A stretch of DNA of 13,642 nucleotides from Treponema sp. (GTDB lineage: Bacteria > Spirochaetota > Spirochaetia > Treponematales > Breznakiellaceae), in assembly GCA_031278755.1 (NCBI GenBank), contig JAITJV010000197.1, forward strand, positions 1 to 13,642, read 5' to 3'. The notes beneath the pieces were generated by a model, which ran no database searches, was not told the origin of the DNA, and saw nothing but the letters and a program-made list of their open reading frames with translations. Made by a program: the position numbers and the translations under genes. Numbering within the stretch: position 1 is the stretch's first letter; the number at the start of each line of letters is the position of its first letter. Positions 7,713-13,642 of this stretch are shown here, piece by piece.

Positions 7713-8481
7713 TCGTTTTAGACTGGATGGAAGGACCGCGCTCGTTACAGGCGGCGGTCAGGGAATAGGGCAGGCGTTCTGTTTTGCCCTGGGTGAAGCA
7801 GGGGCGAAGATCGCCGTTGTTGACATCAACCTTCCCGCGGCCGAGGAAACCGCCGGCCTGCTTGAGAAAAAGGGAATAAACGCCGTCGCCGTCAGGGCCG
7901 ATGTTACCAACGAGGATGATGTGCAGAAAATGGTGAAGTCTGTTGTTGACAAATGGGGCTTCCTGACCATTGGCGTAAACAACGCCGGTATGGGCGTCTG
8001 GCGTTCGGCCCTTACGCAGGAATTCGGCGAATGGCGTAAAATCCTTGCCCTTAACCTTGATTCGGTTTTTCTCTGCGCGCGGCATGAGGCGCGGGTGATG
8101 GAGCAGAAAGGTTACGGCAAGATTATCAACACCGCGTCCATGTCGGCCCACATCTCCAACACGCCGCAGGATCAGTGCGCCTATAACGCTTCAAAGGCGG
8201 GCGTCCTTCATCTTACCCGCAGCCTCGCGGCGGAATGGGCCCCCGGGAATATCAGGGTGAACAGCATCAGCCCCGGCTACACCAAGACCATGCTTGTTGA
8301 CAAACTTCTTGAAACCCCCGAAGGAAAAACCATGCTCCCCAAATGGCTTGCAAAAATTCCCATGGGCCGAATGGCAACCGTCGAAGATTTACAGGGCGCG
8401 GCGGTGTACCTTGCCTCGGAAGCTTCAGACTATGCGACAGGTACAGATATCATCATAGACGGCGGCTATTGCTGCTGGTAA
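7696..8481 (+). CDS. Short-chain dehydrogenase/reductase, probable pentitol or ketose (sorbose/arabinitol-type) dehydrogenase
   Basis: 261 residues, a classical SDR. It has the NAD(P) motif TGGGQGIG (18-25), an Asp at the end of beta strand 2 (VVDIN, Asp43) that favours NAD(H), NNAG (95-98), Asn120, a Ser in NTASMS (148 or 150) and YNASK with Tyr163 and Lys167; the end reads [13 protein letters not shown]. The block [12 protein letters not shown] followed by [14 protein letters not shown] resembles sorbose reductase and D-arabinitol 2-dehydrogenase-like SDRs more than fatty-acid or sugar-epimer SDRs. With ribulokinase immediately upstream, a likely role is oxidation of a pentitol (ribitol, D- or L-arabinitol) to ribulose; the substrate is inferred. 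The ATG has a strong TAGGAG seven bases upstream, inside araB, and overlaps the end of araB by 17 nt, so translation is probably coupled. Its 3' end overlaps the end of the opposite-strand M50 protease gene by 16 nt. Confidence 0.88.
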   Translation: MAGILDRFRLDGRTALVTGGGQGIGQAFCFALGEAGAKIAVVDINLPAAEETAGLLEKKGINAVAVRADVTNEDDVQKMVKSVVDKWGFLTIGVNNAGMGVWRSALTQEFGEWRKILALNLDSVFLCARHEARVMEQKGYGKIINTASMSAHISNTPQDQCAYNASKAGVLHLTRSLAAEWAPGNIRVNSISPGYTKTMLVDKLLETPEGKTMLPKWLAKIPMGRMATVEDLQGAAVYLASEASDYATGTDIIIDGGYCCW

Positions 8482-9101
8482 AAAAATATCCCTATAATCG
8501 CGTGTACCGCCTTTCCAATGGGGAGGATGTTGATCCCCGTTCTGCCCTGAACGATAAGGAGGATAAAAAGGAGGGGCGTTCCTATACGCATGATCCTGTA
8601 TTCGGTTTCACTCTTGAGGTTAAGGCCGGAAAAAACAATGTGGCTGCCGTCAAGGGGTGGAATGGGGATAAGGTTGAACACAAAAAGCCCAATGTTGATC
8701 GTGATGAGCGAACTTAAAAGCATCAGCGTTTGTTTGGCAATCACTCCGTTCCAGTCCGATGCTGTCTGCAGGAATATAACGGCCTTTATCAGAAGAATAA
8801 AGAGTATGCCCAGAATCAGATTGGAGAGGGGGCCGGCCGCGGCGATAATGGCCTTGTCCCGCCGGGGAGACTTAAGCCTTTCGGGATTGAACCTTACCGG
8901 CCGCGCCCAGCCGAATCCCGCGAACAGTATAAAAATAAAGCCTATTATGTCTATGTGCCTGAGCGGATTTAATGTGAGCCGTCCTTCGTCCCGCGCGGTT
9001 GTATCGCCCAGTTTGTACGCGGCAAACGCATGGCAGAATTCATGAACGGTAAATCCAATGATTATGCCGGGAATGGAAAGGACGGCGCTTTCAATATTCA
9101 T
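8466..9101 (-). CDS. Site-2 protease family (M50) membrane metalloprotease
   Basis: 211 residues, a short membrane zinc protease without a PDZ domain, like the compact bacterial M50B members (YwhC-like group). Zinc site: HEFCH (His20, Glu21, His24) in the first membrane segment and the third ligand Asp151 in [14 protein letters not shown]. Also typical are [14 protein letters not shown] (60-73) and [12 protein letters not shown] (87-98). Four to five hydrophobic segments are visible (about 5-28, 51-66, 84-113, 125-147, 172-186). Substrates are unknown; the family cuts transmembrane segments, often anti-sigma factors or leftover signal peptides, but no anti-sigma gene is nearby. Its ATG lies one base after the DUF2156 stop (TAA-A-ATG), so the two are translated as a coupled pair. 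The C-terminus ends FFYQQQ in sequence shared with the tail of the dehydrogenase gene on the other strand. Confidence 0.92.
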   Translation of the reverse strand: MNIESAVLSIPGIIIGFTVHEFCHAFAAYKLGDTTARDEGRLTLNPLRHIDIIGFIFILFAGFGWARPVRFNPERLKSPRRDKAIIAAAGPLSNLILGILFILLIKAVIFLQTASDWNGVIAKQTLMLLSSLITINIGLFVFNLIPIPPLDGSHIVFSGLNLKSETEYRIMRIGTPLLFILLIVQGRTGINILPIGKAVHAIIGIFFYQQQ

Positions 9102-9102
9102 T

Positions 9103-10014
9103 TTACTGCTTTATACCGGTGTATTTTTTAACGTACCCGCAGGGCCGGTATGTCTCCTTGGCCTGCCTGAGTCCCGGATCTCCCAGATCCTGCTCGCGGT
9201 TGATCCAGGTAAAGAAGCGGGGGAGTGAAGCGGCAAAAGCCTGATTCATATACTGATAGATTCCCTTGTATTCGTCCAGTGCCTTTTCAAAGTGGACGGC
9301 GAAGCTCCGCCCTTTGGCTATACTTTCCCCAAGGCACCAGCCGGCAGGTTTTTCATCCACATAAAAAACAGAACCTTTCAGATTAAGGATTCCGTAAAGT
9401 TCAAGGGCTTCCCGGGCGGCTGCATAATCCCCGTCTTTGCCCTTGTCCCGTTTCCATCCTTCAAGCACCGTAAATGCATCGGGAATAAGATCCCCCCTGA
9501 GCGGCCTTATCCCATGATTGGGGTATGCATTATTAAAAGCGTTTACAAGGTTTCTTTTTTTGTGGTACTTCTTCCCCTCAAGCTCCGCAAGATCGTCTCT
9601 GAGGTAGAGGTAGTCAAAGTTGTCCCTGTCTTCGCCTGTCTGTATCCCCCATCGTTCAAGGTTTTCCCGTTCCGTTTTAATCACGGATTCGGGAATATTC
9701 TTCCAGTAATCATGATCGCTGAAAAGGCTTTCAAGAATTTCCCGCCCGGGCGATGCGCAGGGAGTCATAAAAAATTTCTTTCCGTCCCGTTCACCTGAAA
9801 TGATAAAACTTTCTTCCGGCCCCATGGCGACCGTATAGTGATAACGGTGGCGAAAAAGGTACAGATTGGCAAAGGTGAACTCCGAAACGCCGTCCTGGGT
9901 CAGCGAAAGATGGGGGTGCAGGTCGCCCTTTAGTTCAAGGGCGACAGGTGTAAATTCAGGATAATATGGTATAGGCATATATATATAATAAGCAATATTT
10001 CCGTGAATGTTCAT
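9103..10014 (-). CDS. DUF2156 protein (lysyl-phosphatidylglycerol synthase C-terminal-domain-like, GNAT fold)
   Basis: 303 residues, soluble. The second half carries the DUF2156/LPG_synthase_C signature: FDYLYLRDDLAELEGKKYHK (133-152), KRNLVNAFNNAYP, GSVFYVDEKPAGWCLGE (214-230), FAVHFEKA (238-245), then INREQDLGDPGLRQAK (271-286) and a closing TYRPCGYVKKY. In MprF this fold moves an aminoacyl group from tRNA to phosphatidylglycerol; stand-alone DUF2156 proteins have no settled function, so I assign only a likely acyl or aminoacyl transferase fold. It lacks the MprF membrane half. The start is ATG at 10014 with AAAGGA upstream; an internal ATG at residue 13 (before PIPYYPEF) is a possible alternative that would remove an unusual Tyr/Ile-rich lead. 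It is the first gene of a two-gene unit with the M50 protease, and divergent from pepT with 47 nt between. Confidence 0.85.
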   Translation of the reverse strand: MNIHGNIAYYIYMPIPYYPEFTPVALELKGDLHPHLSLTQDGVSEFTFANLYLFRHRYHYTVAMGPEESFIISGERDGKKFFMTPCASPGREILESLFSDHDYWKNIPESVIKTERENLERWGIQTGEDRDNFDYLYLRDDLAELEGKKYHKKRNLVNAFNNAYPNHGIRPLRGDLIPDAFTVLEGWKRDKGKDGDYAAAREALELYGILNLKGSVFYVDEKPAGWCLGESIAKGRSFAVHFEKALDEYKGIYQYMNQAFAASLPRFFTWINREQDLGDPGLRQAKETYRPCGYVKKYTGIKQ

Positions 10015-10061
10015 CCCATAATCCTTTACTTCACGGGGAATTCAGGGCATAATAGGAGAAT

Positions 10062-11372
10062 ATGGCTTTTACGGGAAATACTGTCTTCCATATTGACGAT
10101 GCGGCCCTGAGAGAACTTATTGTTCCCCGTTTTTTGCGTTATGTCGCGTACTGGACGACAAGCGATCCCCATGTCGAAGAGACTCCCTCAACGCCGGGGC
10201 AGTGGGAGCTTGCCAAAGCCCTGGCCGGTGAGCTTTCCGGCCTTGGGATCAGGAACGTGGAACTGACAAGACATTGTTATGTGATCGCCCGCCTTTCTCC
10301 GAGTCCCGGAAAAGAAGGCGCGCCCGTGATTGGGTTTCTTGCCCACATGGATACGGCGGACGATGTCAGCGGCAGGGACGTAAAAGCGCATCTGGTTGAA
10401 CATTACGACGGAAAAAGGATAAGGCTTGCCGGAGGAACCGCCGGCGCGGACGGCGGCGGAGAGGATGTCCCGGCGCTTTTCCTCGATCCCGCCTCGGATC
10501 CGGATCTTGCCGCGCAAAAGGGAAAAGCGATCATCCATACGGACGGGGCCACCCTCCTCGGCGCGGATGACAAGGCGGGAATCGCCGAGATTATGGCGGC
10601 GGCCGAATACCTTGCCGCCCATCCTGAAATTCCCCACGGCCCTGTGGAGATCATCTTTTCTCCCGACGAAGAAACCGGAAAGGGGCTTCCCTGCTTCCCC
10701 CTTGAAGCGATAAAGTCAAAAGCCTGTTTCACGCTGGACGGAGGGCCGCAGGGCGAACTTGAGATTGAGTGCTTTAACGCGTGGAAAGCGGACGTGGTAT
10801 TTACGGGAAAGGTGATACACCTGGGAACGGCACGGGGGATCCTTGCAAACGCAGCCCTCATGGCGGCGTGTTTCGCCTGCATGCTTCCCCGCAGCGAAAG
10901 CCCCGAAGCCTCGGACGGCTGCTACGGGTATTATTGCCCCGCTGAAATCCGGGGCAGCCTTGAGAGCGCCCGTCTCGAAGTCTTTCTCCGCGATTTTGAT
11001 GAAGGCGGAATGAAGCGCCGCCTTGAGGCTCTTGAAACTTTCGCCGGGGCGGTGGAGGCGCAGTTTCCCGGAGGAAAAGCGGTTGTTAACGTAAAAAACC
11101 AGTATTGCAACATGAAGCAGGAAATAAACAAAAGGCCGGAAGTGATCGCGCTCTTGAAGCAGGCCTTTGTCAACTGCGGAATAGAATGCCGGGAGAAGCC
11201 CATACGCGGCGGGACGGACGGCTCCCGCCTTACCGAGCTTGGAATACCCACGCCGAATATTTTTACCGGGGGAAGAAATTTCCACAGCCGGCTTGAATGG
11301 GTTTCCGTTCCGGAAATGACGGCCGCCGCGAAAATCATTATAGAACTAATTCGTCTATGGGGAGAAAAATGA
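10062..11372 (+). CDS. pepT: Peptidase T (M20 tripeptide aminopeptidase)
   Basis: 436 residues (E. coli PepT 408). A cytoplasmic di-zinc enzyme that removes the N-terminal residue of tripeptides. Visible active-site elements: FLAHMDTADDVSG with His95 and Asp97, TLLGADDKAGIAEIM with bridging Asp169, FSPDEETGKG with Glu203 (base) and Glu204, FTLDGGPQGELEIECFNA with Asp226, and GGRNFHSRLEWVSVPEM with His408 as last ligand. RGGTDGSRLTELGIPTPN is also diagnostic. The lid-domain motif usually read as VHPGTAKG is IHLGTARG here, with Leu for Pro. The extra length over E. coli sits mainly around residues 120-155, a Gly/Ala/Asp-rich insertion. The ATG is preceded by AGGAGA five bases upstream. Its TGA overlaps the start of the acyltransferase gene (ATGA), so the two are coupled. 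It probably supplies amino acids from imported peptides. Confidence 0.94.
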   Translation: MAFTGNTVFHIDDAALRELIVPRFLRYVAYWTTSDPHVEETPSTPGQWELAKALAGELSGLGIRNVELTRHCYVIARLSPSPGKEGAPVIGFLAHMDTADDVSGRDVKAHLVEHYDGKRIRLAGGTAGADGGGEDVPALFLDPASDPDLAAQKGKAIIHTDGATLLGADDKAGIAEIMAAAEYLAAHPEIPHGPVEIIFSPDEETGKGLPCFPLEAIKSKACFTLDGGPQGELEIECFNAWKADVVFTGKVIHLGTARGILANAALMAACFACMLPRSESPEASDGCYGYYCPAEIRGSLESARLEVFLRDFDEGGMKRRLEALETFAGAVEAQFPGGKAVVNVKNQYCNMKQEINKRPEVIALLKQAFVNCGIECREKPIRGGTDGSRLTELGIPTPNIFTGGRNFHSRLEWVSVPEMTAAAKIIIELIRLWGEK

Positions 11373-12256
11373 TGGATACACTGAATTCGGCGTTCAAAGA
11401 TTATATTAAGGAAGCGGTAGGCCTTGCAAATGTTTCAACCGTTGTAACCGAAAATACGGTCTACCAGGAGGCCAACACGCCTATTCTTCCTTTCCTTGAT
11501 AAAATGGTTGAACAGCTCAGCCTTCCGGGTTCCCGCCTTGACGGCCTTGAACATCTGGAAGATCTGCTTGCAAAAGCCAGGGATGGATATTCGTGTCTTC
11601 TTCTTCTTGAACATTACAGCAATTTCGATCTTTCCATTTTTTCCTGGTTTGTGCGCCGGGCCGGAGGCGGAGATATACACGACGCGCTTGTCGCAATTGC
11701 GGGAATGAAGCTCACCGAAGACAGCCCCATCGTCGCAGTTTTTGCCAGCGCGTATACAAGGCTTGTGATCTACCCCAGCCGTTCACTTCAGGAACTTGAT
11801 GTGGAAAAGAACAGGGCGGAGATCATCCGCAGCAACGGCATCAACCGCGCAGCCATGAAAAAACTTTCAGAAATAAAAACAAAGGGAAAGATCATCCTTA
11901 TATTTCCTTCGGGGACGCGTTACCGGCCCTGGGATCCTTCAACCAAAAGGGGAGTCCGCGAAATTGATTCTTATATCCGTTCTTTCGATTATATGTGCCA
12001 TGTCGCCCTGAACGGCGAAATTCTCCACGTCAGGCAGGGCGATATGATGGAAGATTCGGTATGCAAAGATCTTCTCCTTGTTACCGCCGGTCCGGTGCAC
12101 CCCTGCGCCGAATTCCGCGAAAAGGCCCGCGCCGCAGCCGACGCCGCGGGCATTGAGGATAAAAAACAGGCGGTAGTTGACGCTATCATGGCCGAGCTTG
12201 AAAAGATGCACATAGCCGCCGAAGAAAAACGGCAGAAACTTTTGAAAGCGCGGTGA
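11369..12256 (+). CDS. LPLAT-superfamily acyltransferase (glycerol-3-phosphate / 1-acylglycerol-3-phosphate acyltransferase-like)
   Basis: 295 residues from the ATG in the ATGA overlap with pepT, preceded by GGGGAGA. A longer in-frame start at 11297 would lie inside pepT and is unlikely. The catalytic HX4D motif is HYSNFD (His82-Asp87) in LLLLEHYSNFDLSIF; a second LPLAT block is LIFPSGTRYRPWDP (177-190), corresponding to FPEGTR of PlsC enzymes but with Ser for Glu. After that come KRGVREIDSYIRSFDYMCHV and a helical, charged tail (about 250-295, rich in Ala, Glu and Lys) that may form a coiled coil. It lacks a clear transmembrane segment, more like soluble glycerol-3-phosphate acyltransferases than PlsC. 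The likely role is an acyl transfer step in phospholipid synthesis; which of the two steps is not decided. It is convergent with nrdG. Confidence 0.78.
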   Translation: MMDTLNSAFKDYIKEAVGLANVSTVVTENTVYQEANTPILPFLDKMVEQLSLPGSRLDGLEHLEDLLAKARDGYSCLLLLEHYSNFDLSIFSWFVRRAGGGDIHDALVAIAGMKLTEDSPIVAVFASAYTRLVIYPSRSLQELDVEKNRAEIIRSNGINRAAMKKLSEIKTKGKIILIFPSGTRYRPWDPSTKRGVREIDSYIRSFDYMCHVALNGEILHVRQGDMMEDSVCKDLLLVTAGPVHPCAEFREKARAAADAAGIEDKKQAVVDAIMAELEKMHIAAEEKRQKLLKAR

Positions 12257-12267
12257 CGGGGAAACGC

Positions 12268-12281
12268 CCAAAGTTCTTTGG
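12268..12281. repeat. 14-bp perfect palindrome between converging genes
   Basis: CCAAAG-TT-CTTTGG lies in the 26-nt gap between the acyltransferase stop and the nrdG stop. The stem is 6 bp with a 2-nt loop and no T-run on either side, so it is at best a weak bidirectional terminator or a protein site. Confidence 0.35.
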
Positions 12282-12282
12282 T

Positions 12283-12771
12283 TCAATCCGCCGGCGGTTT
12301 ACTCGTTTTAACAATCCGTTGATTCGTACTTCCCCTGAACGCAAGGGAAGGGGAATAGTTTTCTTCTTCAAAACGGCCGTCAACGACAACGTCGATATAG
12401 TCCAGACACGGCCTAAGCGAATCCTGCGCGGTCAATTCTTCGTATAAATATCCGGTATAGCACCAGATATTCATGCGGGTTGCAGCTTTAATTATTTTTA
12501 AAAGCGCCTGAAAAGAAGAAGGGTAATAAAAAGGATCGCCGCCTGAAAAGGTTATCCCGTCAAGCAGCGGATCTGAATTAATCTCTTGTATGATCCTGTC
12601 AAGGTAGTCTTCCGTCAGTAATTTTCCTGCCGACGGGTCCCAGCTTTCGGGATTATGGCACCCCTTGCAATGATGCCGGCATCCCGCCAGATAAATGGAA
12701 TACCGCAGCCCTTCGCCGTCCGAAATTGTTTCACGGTATATTTTTAATATACAGACAGGATCGTCAAACAT
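12283..12771 (-). CDS. nrdG: Anaerobic ribonucleotide reductase activating protein (radical SAM)
   Basis: 162 residues from the ATG at 12771, giving MFDDPVCILKIYRETISDGE. An upstream in-frame start at 12837 would add 22 residues that read as NrdD tail sequence on another frame, so the shorter start is preferred; GAAGAGA lies just upstream. The radical SAM cluster motif is CX3CX2C at Cys31, Cys35 and Cys38 (GCRHHCKGCHNPESWD), followed by GITFSGGDPFYYP, the SAM-contact GGDP motif. YTGYLYEEL and IDVVVDGRFEE are usual for NrdG. It uses a [4Fe-4S] cluster and S-adenosylmethionine to place a glycyl radical on NrdD in oxygen-free cells. Its start overlaps the end of nrdD by 8 nt, so expression is coupled. 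The final residues KTSKPPAD are a common-looking but variable tail. Confidence 0.93.
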   Translation of the reverse strand: MFDDPVCILKIYRETISDGEGLRYSIYLAGCRHHCKGCHNPESWDPSAGKLLTEDYLDRIIQEINSDPLLDGITFSGGDPFYYPSSFQALLKIIKAATRMNIWCYTGYLYEELTAQDSLRPCLDYIDVVVDGRFEEENYSPSLAFRGSTNQRIVKTSKPPAD

Positions 12772-13642
12772 GCGTCTCTTCGGGCTGCGGACGCAGGGAA
12801 GCCGGTTGTACGGCGCCGCTTTCGGCGGCCTGCACATGCTTTACCCGATCTTTTTCCTCCGCCTGTTTGGCGGAATTCCATGTTTCAAGACTCCCGGTTA
12901 AATAGCCGGTAATACGGCGCATCCGTACAATGTTATCACTTTTGCAGATCGGGCAATTCGAATAAATTATTCCCCTATACCCGCAATGACTACAGGTATC
13001 GACAGGGTGGTTTATCGAACCATAGCCGATATTTTCCTTCCGCATTTGACGTACGATTTTTAAAATAACCGATATGTTTTTTTTCGCTTCTCCGTCAAGT
13101 TCAACATAGGTAATGTGCCCGCCTTTGGTAATCGCGTGAAAGGGAGCTTCCAGTTTTATTTTTTCGGCGGCGGTAATGTGTTCTTTTACATCAATATGAA
13201 AAGAATTTACATAATAATCCCTGTCCGTCACGCCCGGAATAATACCGTATTTCTTTTTATCCAGTTTTGTGAAACGTCCCGAAAGGCCTTCCGCGGGCGT
13301 GGCAAGAACGGAATAATTCAGGTTGTATTTTTCTTTATATTCGTCTACGACCTTATTCATTTCAAGTATGGCGTCGTAGAGCGTTTGGTAGGCGCGCTTG
13401 TTTGTTCCATGCCCTTCGCCATAGATGGCGGCCATGGCGTTGTGTCCGCCGATAAATCCGATTCCAAGAGTGCCGGAATTAATTACGTCTCCTATTCTGT
13501 CGGCCGCCCCAAGAGCGCCTCCGTCTTTCCAGATATTGTTCCCCATCATAAAGGGAAATTGTTTTGCAAGCGCCGTCCGCTGATACTGATAGCGATCGTA
13601 GAGCTGCTCGGCTATCATTTGAGTTGTTTTACGCACCGATTC
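12764..13642 (-). CDS. nrdD: Anaerobic ribonucleoside-triphosphate reductase, C-terminal part (5' truncated by window edge)
   Basis: The frame is open to the window end, so the N-terminal part (roughly 400 or more residues of about 700) is outside; the GTG at 13636 is only an internal codon. NrdD makes deoxyribonucleotides without oxygen using a glycyl radical. The fragment contains GNNIWKDGG, INSGTLGIGFIGGHNAMAAI, LNYSVLATPAEGLSGRF, then DRDYYVNSFHIDV and GHITYVELDGE. The four-cysteine zinc site is CSHC (around 12990) and CPIC (around 12950). The radical glycine is in RRITGYL, codon at 12905-12907. Forty-six residues follow that Gly, about 15 more than in E. coli NrdD; the extra tail (QAAESGAVQPASLRPQPEET) is low-complexity and overlaps the start of nrdG. 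The presence of NrdDG indicates growth without oxygen. Confidence 0.95.
   Translation of the reverse strand, partial: ESVRKTTQMIAEQLYDRYQYQRTALAKQFPFMMGNNIWKDGGALGAADRIGDVINSGTLGIGFIGGHNAMAAIYGEGHGTNKRAYQTLYDAILEMNKVVDEYKEKYNLNYSVLATPAEGLSGRFTKLDKKKYGIIPGVTDRDYYVNSFHIDVKEHITAAEKIKLEAPFHAITKGGHITYVELDGEAKKNISVILKIVRQMRKENIGYGSINHPVDTCSHCGYRGIIYSNCPICKSDNIVRMRRITGYLTGSLETWNSAKQAEEKDRVKHVQAAESGAVQPASLRPQPEETHV

Noticed and set aside
7115..8151. Antisense open frames over araB and the dehydrogenase (for example 7462-8151)
   Set aside because: Both plus-strand genes have full family motifs; the antisense frames show none.
9984..9989. TATAAT on the plus strand upstream of pepT
   Set aside because: It lies inside the DUF2156 coding region in an AT-repeat, has no matching -35, and would leave a long leader; not strong enough to call a promoter.
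10025..10053. TTTACT-17-CATAAT on the plus strand before pepT
   Set aside because: Transcription would begin about at the ATG and remove the clear AGGAGA ribosome binding site, so it is unlikely to be the working promoter.

Overview
The window looks like chromosomal DNA of a spirochaete of the Treponema type, possibly a gut or termite-hindgut treponeme of about 50-55% GC. This rests on the gene mix: a BspA-like leucine-rich-repeat protein, small secreted lipoproteins, an anaerobic (NrdDG) ribonucleotide reductase, a DUF2156 protein, peptidase T and a TonB-dependent receptor. It is inference, because no rRNA or other taxonomic marker is present. I see no mobile element, CRISPR array, tRNA or rRNA. 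Genes are tightly packed, with overlaps of 4-17 nt or gaps of 1-16 nt inside most transcription units.

Layout. (1) 3-1932, plus strand: the 3' part of glutaminyl-tRNA synthetase (glnS), then a secreted BspA-type LRR protein 4 nt downstream. (2) 4892-1949, minus strand: a vitamin B12 uptake unit. A sigma70-type promoter reads straight into a cobalamin riboswitch (4860-4621). A hairpin that covers the ribosome binding site follows, then a small lipoprotein and a BtuB-like TonB-dependent receptor. The riboswitch fills most of the only long non-coding stretch in the window (4471-4952) and gives the otherwise generic receptor a likely substrate, corrinoids. (3) 4953-8481, plus strand: a three-gene carbohydrate operon of a seven-bladed lactonase (6-phosphogluconolactonase type), ribulokinase (araB-like) and a short-chain dehydrogenase resembling pentitol/ketose reductases. 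These suggest a pentitol-to-ribulose-to-ribulose-5-phosphate route. (4) 10014-8466, minus strand: a DUF2156 (lysyl-phosphatidylglycerol-synthase C-domain-like) protein followed after one base by a site-2 (M50) membrane protease. The protease gene overlaps the end of the dehydrogenase gene tail to tail. (5) 10062-12256, plus strand: peptidase T and an LPLAT-family acyltransferase, coupled through an ATGA overlap. (6) 13642-12283, minus strand: the C-terminal part of anaerobic ribonucleotide reductase NrdD and its radical-SAM activase NrdG.

The most noteworthy element is the cobalamin riboswitch with its matched promoter and ribosome-binding-site hairpin. It sits in front of a lipoprotein of unknown function placed before the receptor. 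That arrangement suggests a spirochaetal corrinoid-capture lipoprotein, functionally comparable to the surface B12-binding lipoproteins of Bacteroidetes but not recognisably related to them.
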